DNA of 61,985 nucleotides, taken from assembly GCA_017449675.1 (NCBI GenBank), contig JAFTFG010000013.1:1-61985 (forward strand). The letters are read 5' to 3'. Both the position numbers and the translations under genes were made by a program. Shown one piece after another: positions 7,626 to 15,415 of the stretch. The stretch is from Prevotella sp. (GTDB taxonomy: Bacteria > Bacteroidota > Bacteroidia > Bacteroidales > Bacteroidaceae). Position 1 is the stretch's first letter. Each line of letters begins with the position of its first letter. The notes beneath the pieces were generated by a model. The model had not been told where the DNA came from. It made no database searches and worked only from the letters and a program-made list of their open reading frames with translations.

Positions 7626-9473
7626 TTACCAGCCACCAGGACCTCCTGGGACACCTCCGGGCTGTCCACCTCCAGGCATACCGCCTCCTCCCATCCCGCT
7701 GTTGATGGTGTTGGATGCTGTGACGGTCGTTGAACTATTACCTGATTTGAGGGTATAACTACTACCACTTTTCAGGATGGGTGTACTGATGAGCATCGTT
7801 CCACTGTTGTAGGATACTGGCGGCATGTTAAAGGTGTAAGAGTTACTGCTGTCGCTGACACTGACCGTGCCGTTGGCGGTGATAGAGCCTGTCGTGGTGA
7901 TAATACCCTGTGAGGTACTACCCAGATTACCGTCGATACGTCCACCGATGCCGAAGATGTTTCCTCCTGTGATATAGAGTTTTTTCTGTTCGTTGATATC
8001 GATACCGGCCTCAGCACCGCTGGCACCGCAGGCAATCAGCGTACCGCCTTTGAGGTACATGTCTCCATTGGAGTCAATACCATCGTTGTTTGTTCCAACA
8101 GCCACTACAGTGCCTCCAGAGATCGTCAGGTCACCTGTGGAGTTGATGGCATCATCATGCGCATAGACCAATACGGTACCACCGGAAATCTCAAGTGTTC
8201 CCTTACTCTCTATACCCTCAGCGTTATTACCACTGGTGCGTACCATGATATCACCGCCGGAGATTTTCAGAATACCATAGGTGGTCGTCGTGCCGTCGGT
8301 CTCCTCTTTATAGCCGATCTTCATACCTTTGGGCGAGGAGGTGACATTACTGCTGAGGTTATCCGTGTTACCAGTATAGTTGAGACTCTCTGTCGTTCCG
8401 TTATTGTAGTAGAGCCCACCCTCTGTGATGATACGGATCTTACCCCCTGTGATATAGGCTTCCAGATCAGCCTTGATACCCTTGCCGCCACTACCGGTGG
8501 CCTTGGCATAGACCTCACCGTCGTTCATATAGAAGATAGCGTCACTGGCAATACCAGCAGCCGCCTTGGTGTCCTGGTCATCCTCGTCCCACTCACCATT
8601 ACCGGTGGCAATGACTGTCGTACGTCCGCCATTGATCGTCACGTTATAGTCACCATTGATGGCCTTGGCTCCTGCTGCGGAAACCTCTACGTTGATAATA
8701 CCACCATTGATGAACATGTCTGCTCCTGCCTTGATGCCGTGATTGGCAGTCGATTTGACATACAGGTTGACCCCCTTGTCAATCACTACGTTACTCTTGC
8801 CGTGAATACCGTTATTATAGGTGCCATAGACATCCAGTGCACCCGAGCCGCTGACGAGTAGTGCGCCTTTGGCAAAGATGGCACCCTTGTGGCTATCATC
8901 GGCGGTCGTACCGTCGGTGACCTTGTTGCTACCAGTCAGTACGAGATAGGCGTTCATCTTGCTCTCGATATCAATGGCTGTACTGGCAGGATTGGTGATA
9001 TCCGCATTGTTGAGGTTCAGTGCAAAGTCAGTCTTGCCGTCAATCGTCAGTGAACCGTCTGTTGTCGTACCAGTGACCACATAACGGATTCCTTCTGTAT
9101 TTCCATGACTGGCCGATACGTGGTTGCCGTCAATGGTAATTGTAACACCGTCTACGGCAGGGTCTACGGGGTTAGCCATGTCAATATTGACCGTCGTACC
9201 GAAGTTATCGGCATTATAGGCAGAGACACCGTCAGGATATGCTGCGGTAGCCGAGGAACTGGGCTCTGCTGTTGTCTTGTCAATGTTCACTGTGAAGGTC
9301 GTCATCGCTGCATAGGAGGAGGTGGTAGACCCACTGTCGTCATTATCGTCATTGTCGCTCCATCCGTCATTATCTCCGTTATAACTTAACGGATCATCAG
9401 AAGAGCATGCTGTTGTCATTGTTACCATCGTCATGGCTGCCATGAGGAGGATGGTCATCATCTTTTTAGTCAT
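7626..9473 (-). CDS. Lipoprotein with Cthe_2159-type (DUF4353) carbohydrate-binding beta-helix
   Basis: The 615-residue protein starts with a lipoprotein signal ending MTTACSSDD. It then has a low-complexity acidic linker and a long series of short beta-helix turns with patterns such as LTISGGTVVAVGTNNDGIDS and LEISGGTVLVYAHDDAINS. This is the Cthe_2159/DUF4353 family, whose founding member binds polygalacturonate and cellulose. The C-terminus is Gly/Pro-rich (GMGGGGMPGGGQPGG). It is probably exposed outside the outer membrane. It precedes the His-rich sensor kinase in an apparent operon, which suggests an envelope-linked sensing pair. Family fairly sure, ligand unknown. Confidence 0.8.
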   Translation of the reverse strand: MTKKMMTILLMAAMTMVTMTTACSSDDPLSYNGDNDGWSDNDDNDDSGSTTSSYAAMTTFTVNIDKTTAEPSSSATAAYPDGVSAYNADNFGTTVNIDMANPVDPAVDGVTITIDGNHVSASHGNTEGIRYVVTGTTTDGSLTIDGKTDFALNLNNADITNPASTAIDIESKMNAYLVLTGSNKVTDGTTADDSHKGAIFAKGALLVSGSGALDVYGTYNNGIHGKSNVVIDKGVNLYVKSTANHGIKAGADMFINGGIINVEVSAAGAKAINGDYNVTINGGRTTVIATGNGEWDEDDQDTKAAAGIASDAIFYMNDGEVYAKATGSGGKGIKADLEAYITGGKIRIITEGGLYYNNGTTESLNYTGNTDNLSSNVTSSPKGMKIGYKEETDGTTTTYGILKISGGDIMVRTSGNNAEGIESKGTLEISGGTVLVYAHDDAINSTGDLTISGGTVVAVGTNNDGIDSNGDMYLKGGTLIACGASGAEAGIDINEQKKLYITGGNIFGIGGRIDGNLGSTSQGIITTTGSITANGTVSVSDSSNSYTFNMPPVSYNSGTMLISTPILKSGSSYTLKSGNSSTTVTASNTINSGMGGGGMPGGGQPGGVPGGPGGW

Positions 9474-9511
9474 ATTAATTACGTTTTAGTGAATGATTCT
9501 ATAAGATGGTG

Positions 9512-9519
9512 CAAATATA
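9512..9519 (-). promoter_or_regulatory. -7 box for the lipoprotein-kinase operon
   Basis: TATATTTG on the minus strand, 39 nt upstream of the lipoprotein start. Confidence 0.5.
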
Positions 9520-9524
9520 CAGAG

Positions 9525-9566
9525 AAAGAGCCGGTTCGTGAAAAATATTCAGCGAACCGGCTCTTT
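9525..9566 (-). terminator. Strong hairpin terminator
   Basis: AAAGAGCCGGTTCG (9525-9538) pairs perfectly with CGAACCGGCTCTTT (9553-9566). It lies just after the Ala-rich lipoprotein gene on the minus strand and overlaps the upstream region of the next operon. Confidence 0.8.
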
Positions 9567-9588
9567 TATTCAGTGAATTGGAATAATC

Positions 9589-10158
9589 TTACAGACCTAA
9601 GCCTTTCTTAACGTTAGCGGCAGCATTGTCTACAGCGTCATTGGCTTTCTGCTTGGCGGCGTCTTTTACCTCGTTGGCTTTGTTCTCAGCAGCAGCCTTG
9701 GCCTCGTCAACCTTCTCGTTGACAGCGTCAACGGCAGCATCCTTGGCATCAGTAGCAGATTCTGTGATAGAGTTCAGAATCGAAGCGGGCTCAATCTCTG
9801 TAACACTGGATACCAGTGCGGCAGCAGCGGCATTGTCACCAATGACAGCCTTTACCTTGTCTGCATTCTCTTTCAAGAAACTCTGTACACGCTCCACATA
9901 CTGCTTGGCAGCCTCGGGGTTGGCTTTGATCAACTCAGCAACCTTGTCCTTCACAGAGGTAAGAACCTCTTGGAACTTATTGGCATCATTAGCCTCCAGA
10001 TTGGCTGTCAGGGCAGCGATAGCGGCATCAGCCTCCTCGTCGGCGATATTCACCTCAGCAACAGCACTGTCTGTAGCCTCTCCCTGTTGTGTCTTGTTAC
10101 CACATGATGTGAAACTGATGGCAGCCACAGCCATCACTGCTAAAAGAATCTTCTTCAT
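9589..10158 (-). CDS. Ala-rich coiled-coil lipoprotein of unknown function
   Basis: The 189-residue protein has a lipoprotein signal (MKKILLAVMAVAAISFTSC, Cys19). The middle is helical, and the last ~60 residues contain repeated Ala/Lys/Asp/Glu heptads (DAAVDAVNEKVDEAKAAAEN), reminiscent of LEA/apolipoprotein-like amphipathic helices. No enzymatic motif is present. It is monocistronic, with its own TATCTTTG promoter and a strong terminator, suggesting good expression. A structural or envelope-stress role is a guess. Confidence 0.75.
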   Translation of the reverse strand: MKKILLAVMAVAAISFTSCGNKTQQGEATDSAVAEVNIADEEADAAIAALTANLEANDANKFQEVLTSVKDKVAELIKANPEAAKQYVERVQSFLKENADKVKAVIGDNAAAAALVSSVTEIEPASILNSITESATDAKDAAVDAVNEKVDEAKAAAENKANEVKDAAKQKANDAVDNAAANVKKGLGL

Positions 10159-10204
10159 AACTTTCTCTTTTTAGTAAAACATGTTTAGCGGTTAAAAACC
10201 GAGG

Positions 10205-10212
10205 CAAAGATA
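10205..10212 (-). promoter_or_regulatory. -7 box for the Ala-rich lipoprotein
   Basis: TATCTTTG on the minus strand, about 47 nt upstream of the start codon. Confidence 0.5.
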
Positions 10213-10269
10213 CAGGATTTATAAATAGGGTGTACTTTTATTTCCTCAATTTTTTGTTTTTTTAATCTT

Positions 10270-11022
10270 TTAAATCGCTAATACCAGTTCTACAGGGCAA
10301 TGGTCGGAACCATAGATCTCTGTGTGAATCTTCGCGTCATCGATACGGTCTCTTAGTCGTTCACTGGTGACGAAATAGTCGATACGCCATCCGGCATTTT
10401 TCTGTCGAGCCTGAAAACGATATGACCACCAAGAGTAGGTTACCTGTTCCGGATACAGGGTGCGGAAAGTATCAATAAATCCGCAGGCCAGTAGATCGCT
10501 GAACTTCTCTCGTTCCTCATCCGTGAATCCTGCATTCATACGGTTGGTCTTGGGATTCTTCAAATCGATCTCCTCATGAGCCACATTCAGGTCACCGCAT
10601 AGGATGACAGGTTTCTTCTTGTCAAGCCGTTTGAGGTATGCGCGAAAGGCATCTTCCCATGACATACGGTATTCCAGACGTTTCAGTCCGTCTTGTGAGT
10701 TGGGGGTATAGCAGGTGACGAGATAGAAATGGTCCATCTCAAGGGTGATCACACGCCCCTCATGGTCATGTAGGTCGATACCGATGCCGTATTCTACATT
10801 CAGGGGCTGATGCTTGGTGAAGATAGCAGTACCGGAGTATCCTTTCTTCTCTGCATAGTTCCAGTAGGAGGTATAGCCCTCAAACTGTAAGTCAAGTTGA
10901 CCTGCCTGCATCTTGGTCTCTTGTAAGCAGAAGAAATCTGCGTCCAGTTCTTTGAAGATATTGCTGAAGCCCTTGCCCTCGCAAGCCCTCAGCCCGTTGA
11001 CATTCCAACTGATGAATTTCAT
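10270..11022 (-). CDS. xth: Exodeoxyribonuclease III
   Basis: The 250-residue length and motifs are those of ExoIII/AP endonucleases: KFISWNVNGLRA at the N-terminus, CLQETKMQAGQL with the metal-binding Glu, GDLNVAHEEIDL with catalytic Asp/Asn, WRIDYFVTS, and the C-terminal IYGSDHCPVELVL with the catalytic Asp-His. It cleaves DNA 5' of abasic sites and degrades 3' ends in base excision repair, in the cytoplasm. It is followed 14 nt upstream by the M15 peptidase gene in the same direction. Confidence 0.96.
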   Translation of the reverse strand: MKFISWNVNGLRACEGKGFSNIFKELDADFFCLQETKMQAGQLDLQFEGYTSYWNYAEKKGYSGTAIFTKHQPLNVEYGIGIDLHDHEGRVITLEMDHFYLVTCYTPNSQDGLKRLEYRMSWEDAFRAYLKRLDKKKPVILCGDLNVAHEEIDLKNPKTNRMNAGFTDEEREKFSDLLACGFIDTFRTLYPEQVTYSWWSYRFQARQKNAGWRIDYFVTSERLRDRIDDAKIHTEIYGSDHCPVELVLAI

Positions 11023-11036
11023 ACCTTTATTATATA

Positions 11037-11819
11037 TTAGGGGTTAGCAGCAAGTATTTCCGGGCGGAACTCGAAGTGCATGGTGTCGTAATGATACCAA
11101 CGGCCTCCCCAGATAAAACCGTGTTTCTCGAAGATGAGGATCAGGGCCTTGGGGAATCTGTTGGCATAGACGATACGGTCGGTCTCTCCTTTGCCGGGGT
11201 TCTTCCAGAGCCAGTAGTCGCTCTTGGACACTCCGATATCGATGGTCATGCCATATGAGTGGGCACTCTGTCGCTTGGCACCTCTTACCTTGCGCCAGTA
11301 GAAGGAACCGGAAGACTTGAGGTAGGACCGTAACTCCGGGTGTTTGGCGAGTTCGGCGGCAACGGCACGAAGACTGTCTGCCGCTCCGTTGACAGTGGTG
11401 AACAATACCTTCTCTCCAAACCAAGGGACGCTGATGAGGTGTTTACGTACTTCTCCCTCTGACGCACCGTACATTTTCTTGAAGAGTTGTTCGCAACGGC
11501 TGCGTCCTGCATCTTGCAGGTATTCCGGTTTCCATGAGGTCCTGTCATACTTAAAGGCAAACATGTCCTCAGGATCACCGTCATCCAATTTCTGGACGAA
11601 CGTCTTCTCCTTGCCGTCATCATAGATTAACCTGGTCCCGTCAGCCAATACCAGATAGCCGTTATCGTATTTCTTGATGAAGTCAGGATATACTTTCATC
11701 AAGATCGTTGCCCCCTTAGGGATCTGCTGTTGGGCGGAAAGGGGAGTCGTCGAGAATAAAAAAGCAGCCACACAGACGATTTTAGTCAGTGTGGCTGCCA
11801 TCTGTATTTGTTTTTCCAT
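11037..11819 (-). CDS. M15 family (VanY/DdcY-like) peptidase, secreted
   Basis: The 260-residue protein has a signal peptide ending near STTPLSAQ. The C-terminal half carries the M15 zinc signature SAHSYGMTIDIG (S-x-H-x-x-G-x-x-x-D) and WYHYDTMHFEFRPE, which supplies the second His and the catalytic region. The fold is that of D-Ala-D-Ala carboxypeptidase or endolysin-type peptidases, so it probably trims cell-wall stem peptides in the periplasm. The first 130 residues are not a known domain to me. It lies 11 nt downstream of the YARHG gene, likely in one transcript with it. Confidence 0.8.
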   Translation of the reverse strand: MEKQIQMAATLTKIVCVAAFLFSTTPLSAQQQIPKGATILMKVYPDFIKKYDNGYLVLADGTRLIYDDGKEKTFVQKLDDGDPEDMFAFKYDRTSWKPEYLQDAGRSRCEQLFKKMYGASEGEVRKHLISVPWFGEKVLFTTVNGAADSLRAVAAELAKHPELRSYLKSSGSFYWRKVRGAKRQSAHSYGMTIDIGVSKSDYWLWKNPGKGETDRIVYANRFPKALILIFEKHGFIWGGRWYHYDTMHFEFRPEILAANP

Positions 11820-11830
11820 CAGAAAGGAGA

Positions 11831-12241
11831 TTACTCGTATTTCAACAGGAAAGCGATATTCGCATTCTCATATTTGTTAAACTCCTTGGCAGGAATCTCC
11901 TTGCGTGTTCCGCGATACCAACTCTGTTGATTGAAGTACTCACGCAGGGCGGCATCCTTAAAGATACGTCCGTGACGGGCATAGATAGAGTTCTTCAAGA
12001 CACGAATCTGTCCACGGTCAAAATCTTTGATGTCATTGTAACTGATGTAACGGGTAGAGAGGTAGTCATATTCTGTACCCCAAACCACATTCACATTCTT
12101 GTTTGACTTCTTCACTGTCTTGGTCGTCTGAGCACGAGGGATGGAGGGTACATCCTGAGCCCCGGCTTCTACGGCCGTTCCCAAAAGCATGGTAGCCATA
12201 AGTACCATCACTTTCATCATTTTCCTTGAAATCAGTTTCAT
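11831..12241 (-). CDS. YARHG domain protein, exported
   Basis: A 136-residue protein with a signal peptide (cleavage near AVEAGAQ) and a C-terminal YARHG domain: SIYARHGRIFKDAALREYF followed by NQQSWYRGTRKEI. YARHG is an extracellular domain of unknown function found in many phyla. The M15 peptidase follows in the same direction, pointing to an envelope role. Confidence 0.85.
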   Translation of the reverse strand: MKLISRKMMKVMVLMATMLLGTAVEAGAQDVPSIPRAQTTKTVKKSNKNVNVVWGTEYDYLSTRYISYNDIKDFDRGQIRVLKNSIYARHGRIFKDAALREYFNQQSWYRGTRKEIPAKEFNKYENANIAFLLKYE

Positions 12242-12265
12242 ACTTGTAGGTTTTTAGTGTGATTG

Positions 12266-12736
12266 TTAAAACTTAGCCATCTTAATCGCCACTACCGCAC
12301 ACTCGTCTCCCTTGTTGCCGAGACGCCCTCCAGCACGGTCTTTGGCCTGTTGCAAGTCGTTAGTGGTCAGCAGACCATAAACGACGGGGATGTTGTTGGT
12401 GGCATTAAGACGGGCAATACCTTGGGTAACGCCTTGGCAGATATAGTCAAAGTGAGGAGTCTCACCACGGATGACACTGCCAAGGATAATAACAGCGTCA
12501 TAACCGTCGTTGAGTGTCATCTGACGGGCTCCGTAAATCAGTTCAAAAGAACCGGGTACCGTCTTGACATGAATGTTCTCTGGCAGTGCACCATGTTTCT
12601 CCAGAGTGCTGACGCATCCCTCTAATAAGGCTCCCGTTATCTCTGGATTCCATTCTGCCACCACGATGCCGAAAATCATATTCGAGGCATCGGGTACTTT
12701 CTCCGTATTATATTCAGACAGGTTTTTGGTCGCCAT
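12266..12736 (-). CDS. ribH: 6,7-dimethyl-8-ribityllumazine synthase
   Basis: The 156-residue protein matches RibH in length and motifs: [20 protein letters not shown] at the N-terminus, [16 protein letters not shown] around the substrate-binding site, [16 protein letters not shown] and the conserved [20 protein letters not shown]. It condenses 5-amino-6-ribitylaminouracil with dihydroxybutanone phosphate in riboflavin synthesis and usually assembles as a 60-mer or pentamer. Its ATG overlaps the TPR gene's stop by one base, so translation is coupled. Confidence 0.96.
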   Translation of the reverse strand: MATKNLSEYNTEKVPDASNMIFGIVVAEWNPEITGALLEGCVSTLEKHGALPENIHVKTVPGSFELIYGARQMTLNDGYDAVIILGSVIRGETPHFDYICQGVTQGIARLNATNNIPVVYGLLTTNDLQQAKDRAGGRLGNKGDECAVVAIKMAKF

Positions 12737-13392
12737 TACTTAGCAGATGCACGTTCGATGTACTCGTCAATAACCTGATACTGCATAGAGTTGAAGTACT
12801 TCTCCTTGATTTCTTGATACAGTTTCAGGGCCTCGTCTTTCTTACCCTGACTCTCCAGGATCTCACCGGCTTGGATGAGGAAGGTGGGAGAGAGTGAGTT
12901 GTTGTCAGCCATCTTGGCCGCTTTCTTCAGATGCTCTACAGCCTTGTCAAGTTGTTTGAGGTTGGCATAGGCATTGCCTAAGGCACCCTCTGCTGCGGGA
13001 GAGATCATCGCATCGTCTTTCCCACTGAAATTCTCCAAGGCATTAACTGCTTCCTGCCACTTGCCAAGGTTAGCCTGGCAGAGACCAATGTATAACTGTG
13101 CCAGATTACCTGCATCGGTAGAACTGTAGTCGTTAGCCACTTTCTGGAAACCGGCAAGGGCCTTGTCATACTGCTCTTCTCCAAACAGTTCCTGACTCTT
13201 GGCGAGTTCTGTGCTGGCCTCATTCTCACGAGGAACGAGGTAATAGTTGTTGAAAAGAATGATGCCTACAACAATGATAATTACTGCGATGACACCGATT
13301 AAAATAGCCTTCTTGTACTTCTCGAAGAATGCTTCTGCTTTGTTTGCCTGCTCCTGGAGTTCAGGGGCGGCCTGTTGGTTTTTGTTTGCCAT
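12736..13392 (-). CDS. Membrane-anchored tetratricopeptide repeat protein
   Basis: At 218 residues, it has an N-terminal cytoplasmic stretch, one membrane helix (about 30-50, [18 protein letters not shown]), then TPR repeats ([52 protein letters not shown]). The layout resembles YfgM/BamD-like tetratricopeptide proteins of the Bacteroidales. It probably scaffolds an envelope complex. It overlaps ribH and has a TAACTTTG promoter (13432-13439) divergent from recF. Confidence 0.85.
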   Translation of the reverse strand: MANKNQQAAPELQEQANKAEAFFEKYKKAILIGVIAVIIIVVGIILFNNYYLVPRENEASTELAKSQELFGEEQYDKALAGFQKVANDYSSTDAGNLAQLYIGLCQANLGKWQEAVNALENFSGKDDAMISPAAEGALGNAYANLKQLDKAVEHLKKAAKMADNNSLSPTFLIQAGEILESQGKKDEALKLYQEIKEKYFNSMQYQVIDEYIERASAK

Positions 13393-13431
13393 TATTCTAG
13401 ATTCTTTTAATGTTCATGAGTCAATCGGGTG

Positions 13432-13439
13432 CAAAGTTA
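13432..13439 (-). promoter_or_regulatory. -7 box for TPR-ribH
   Basis: TAACTTTG on the minus strand, 39 nt upstream of the TPR start. Confidence 0.55.
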
Positions 13440-13483
13440 CAAAATAAATATGAATTACGAATTATGATTTACGTTTTTTTTCG

Positions 13484-13491
13484 TACCTTTG
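13484..13491 (+). promoter_or_regulatory. -7 box for recF, giving an almost leaderless mRNA
   Basis: TACCTTTG ends only 7 nt before the recF ATG at 13499. With transcription normally starting about 4-8 nt after this box, the transcript would have little or no leader. Confidence 0.55.
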
Positions 13492-13498
13492 CAAGCAA

Positions 13499-14614
13499 AT
13501 GGTACTCGAAAAGCTTTCTATACTCAATTATAAGAATATTCGTGAGGCAACCCTTTTGATGTCGCCTAAGATAAATTGTCTGATAGGGCAAAATGGGGTA
13601 GGCAAGACCAATGTATTGGATGCGATCTATTTCCTGTCTTTCTGTCGCTCGGCTTCTAATCCTGTCGACTCTCAGGTCATTTGTCACGAGGAACCGTTCT
13701 GTATGATTGAGGGCTCTTATTCTGAATGGTCGGGTGACTCAGAGAAACTGGTTGTCTCCTGCGGTATGAAGCGTGGGACCAAGAAGCATTTCAAGCGCAA
13801 TAAGAAGGAATACAAGCGTCTGTCAGAGCATATCGGACTGATACCGTTGGTCGTTGTGTCTCCCTCAGATACCTTATTAATAGAAGGGGGTAGTGAGGAA
13901 CGCCGCAGACTGATGGACATGGTGATCTCGCAGTATGATCGCTCGTATATTGATGCCTTGGCTCGTTATAATAATGCCCATCAGCAACGGAATATCCTTT
14001 TGAAGCAGGAAGAGTCGGCTCCTGACCCGATGCTGTTGCAGATATGGGAAGAGCAGATGGCTGAGGCCGGAGAGGAGATTTTTCATAAGCGTGATACTTT
14101 CGTGCAAGAGTTGGTGCCTGTGTTCCAGTCTTATTATGAACAGATCTCTTTGGGCCGTGAACAGGTGGGACTGGTCTATACCTCCCATTGTCAGCGCGGA
14201 CCGTTGTTGGAGGTTATCCAACGAGACCGTGCGAAAGACCTCGCCGTAGGATACTCACTACATGGTATCCATCGTGATGATCTGGAGTTTACGTTGGATG
14301 GTCATTTGATGAAGCGGGAAGGGTCACAAGGTCAGAACAAGACCTTTGTAATCGCTCTCAAGTTGGCGCAGTTTGATTTCCTGAAACGGACGGCCTCTAA
14401 GACGACACCGTTGTTGCTGTTGGATGATATCTTTGATAAACTGGATGCGGAAAGGGTTGAGCAGATTGTACGACTGGTATCCGGGGATGCTTTTGGACAG
14501 ATATTCATCACAGACACCAATCGGGACCATCTGGATCGGATATTGCAGAGCAGTGTCTTGGACTATAAGATCTTTTTTGTGGATAACGGTGTTATAACGG
14601 AAAAGGATGTTTAA
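13499..14614 (+). CDS. recF: DNA replication and repair protein RecF
   Basis: The 371-residue protein starts MVLEKLSILNYKNI, as RecF proteins do. It has the Walker A motif GQNGVGKTNVLDAI (about 30-43), the signature SLHGIHRDDLEF and GSQGQNKTFVIALKLAQF, and Walker B LLLLDDIFDKLD near 315. RecF is an SMC-like ATPase that loads RecA at gaps with RecO and RecR. The next gene, a DciA-like protein, overlaps its end by 8 nt, the usual recF-DUF721 pairing. The start codon lies almost on the predicted transcription start. Confidence 0.96.
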   Translation: MVLEKLSILNYKNIREATLLMSPKINCLIGQNGVGKTNVLDAIYFLSFCRSASNPVDSQVICHEEPFCMIEGSYSEWSGDSEKLVVSCGMKRGTKKHFKRNKKEYKRLSEHIGLIPLVVVSPSDTLLIEGGSEERRRLMDMVISQYDRSYIDALARYNNAHQQRNILLKQEESAPDPMLLQIWEEQMAEAGEEIFHKRDTFVQELVPVFQSYYEQISLGREQVGLVYTSHCQRGPLLEVIQRDRAKDLAVGYSLHGIHRDDLEFTLDGHLMKREGSQGQNKTFVIALKLAQFDFLKRTASKTTPLLLLDDIFDKLDAERVEQIVRLVSGDAFGQIFITDTNRDHLDRILQSSVLDYKIFFVDNGVITEKDV

Positions 14615-14894
14615 GCGGAATACGGAATCACTCAAAGAAGTCCTGTTGCGTAACCTCAGGGAACAGGGACTGGAGACACCATTATACCAGAAACGGCTGG
14701 TGGAGGCATGGCCGGATGTGGTAGGGCCGGTGATTGCTCGTTATACCTTGAATACTTATATCTATAACCAGACATTGTATGTCCGTCTGTCGAATCCGGC
14801 TTTACGCTCCGATCTCTCGATGATGAGACAGGAACTGGTTAAGAAGTTGAATACGGCGGTGGGCGAGCAAGTGATTACGGATATTCGTTTCTAG
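14607..14894 (+). CDS. DUF721/DciA family protein
   Basis: A 95-residue basic protein with the DUF721 features LYQKRLVEAWPDVVGPVIAR and LYVRLSNPALRSDLSMMRQE followed by LVKKLN. DciA-type proteins load the replicative helicase in bacteria lacking DnaC/DnaI. It overlaps recF by 8 nt. Its stop overlaps that of the convergent cycloligase gene in the shared tetranucleotide CTAG. Confidence 0.85.
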   Translation: MFKRNTESLKEVLLRNLREQGLETPLYQKRLVEAWPDVVGPVIARYTLNTYIYNQTLYVRLSNPALRSDLSMMRQELVKKLNTAVGEQVITDIRF

Positions 14895-15415
14895 CAAATA
14901 ACCTCATCCACGCTGATGTCATGTTCTGCCGTAGGAATCTGCTCTAACAGACGTTCTGGGAAGCAAATCCCTATCTTATAGGTGTTGAGAATCCTGGATA
15001 GGAATCGGTCGTAATAGCCCTTCCCTCTTCCTAGGCGATGTCCCTCACGGTCAAAGGCTATTCCGGGGATGATGGCCAGGTCTATCCTGTCATAGTCTGT
15101 AAATAATGCTCCCGTTGGTTCCATGATACCGAAAGCACCGACCTGTAGGTCTTCCGGCCCTGTATAATGCCGTATCTCCATTTCCTCGTCATTGACCACC
15201 CGGGGGAGTAATACCGTCTTTCCCTCACTGATGAGTTCTTGCAGTAGTTCTTGTGTGGGAACCTCATCGGCCATCGCATGATATAATAATAAGGTACGCG
15301 CATGTGCGAGAACTGGGTGCGCCTTCAATCGGGAGATAATAGAAAATGCCTCGGCAACAGTATGTCTCACTTGCTGTTGTCGAAGCATTTTACGTATTTC
15401 CTGTTTGTCTGTCAT
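14891..15415 (-). CDS. 5-formyltetrahydrofolate cyclo-ligase
   Basis: The 174-residue protein matches the YgfA/FAU1 family: KQEIRKMLRQQQ at the start, VLLPRVVNDEEMEIRHY (substrate region), LAIIPGIAFDREGHRLGRGK followed by GYYDRFLSR (the family hallmark, phosphate/ATP binding). It converts 5-formyl-THF to 5,10-methenyl-THF using ATP. Its start overlaps the S41 protease stop (ATGA), so it is last in the operon M3 peptidase - dCMP deaminase - S41 protease - cycloligase. Confidence 0.93.
   Translation of the reverse strand: MTDKQEIRKMLRQQQVRHTVAEAFSIISRLKAHPVLAHARTLLLYHAMADEVPTQELLQELISEGKTVLLPRVVNDEEMEIRHYTGPEDLQVGAFGIMEPTGALFTDYDRIDLAIIPGIAFDREGHRLGRGKGYYDRFLSRILNTYKIGICFPERLLEQIPTAEHDISVDEVIC

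Noticed and set aside
8157-8861. 234-residue plus-strand frame
   Set aside because: Antisense to the beta-helix lipoprotein, whose repeats leave other frames open.
9626-10174. 182-residue plus-strand frame
   Set aside because: Antisense to the Ala-rich lipoprotein; Ala codons read as Ser/Ala in reverse.
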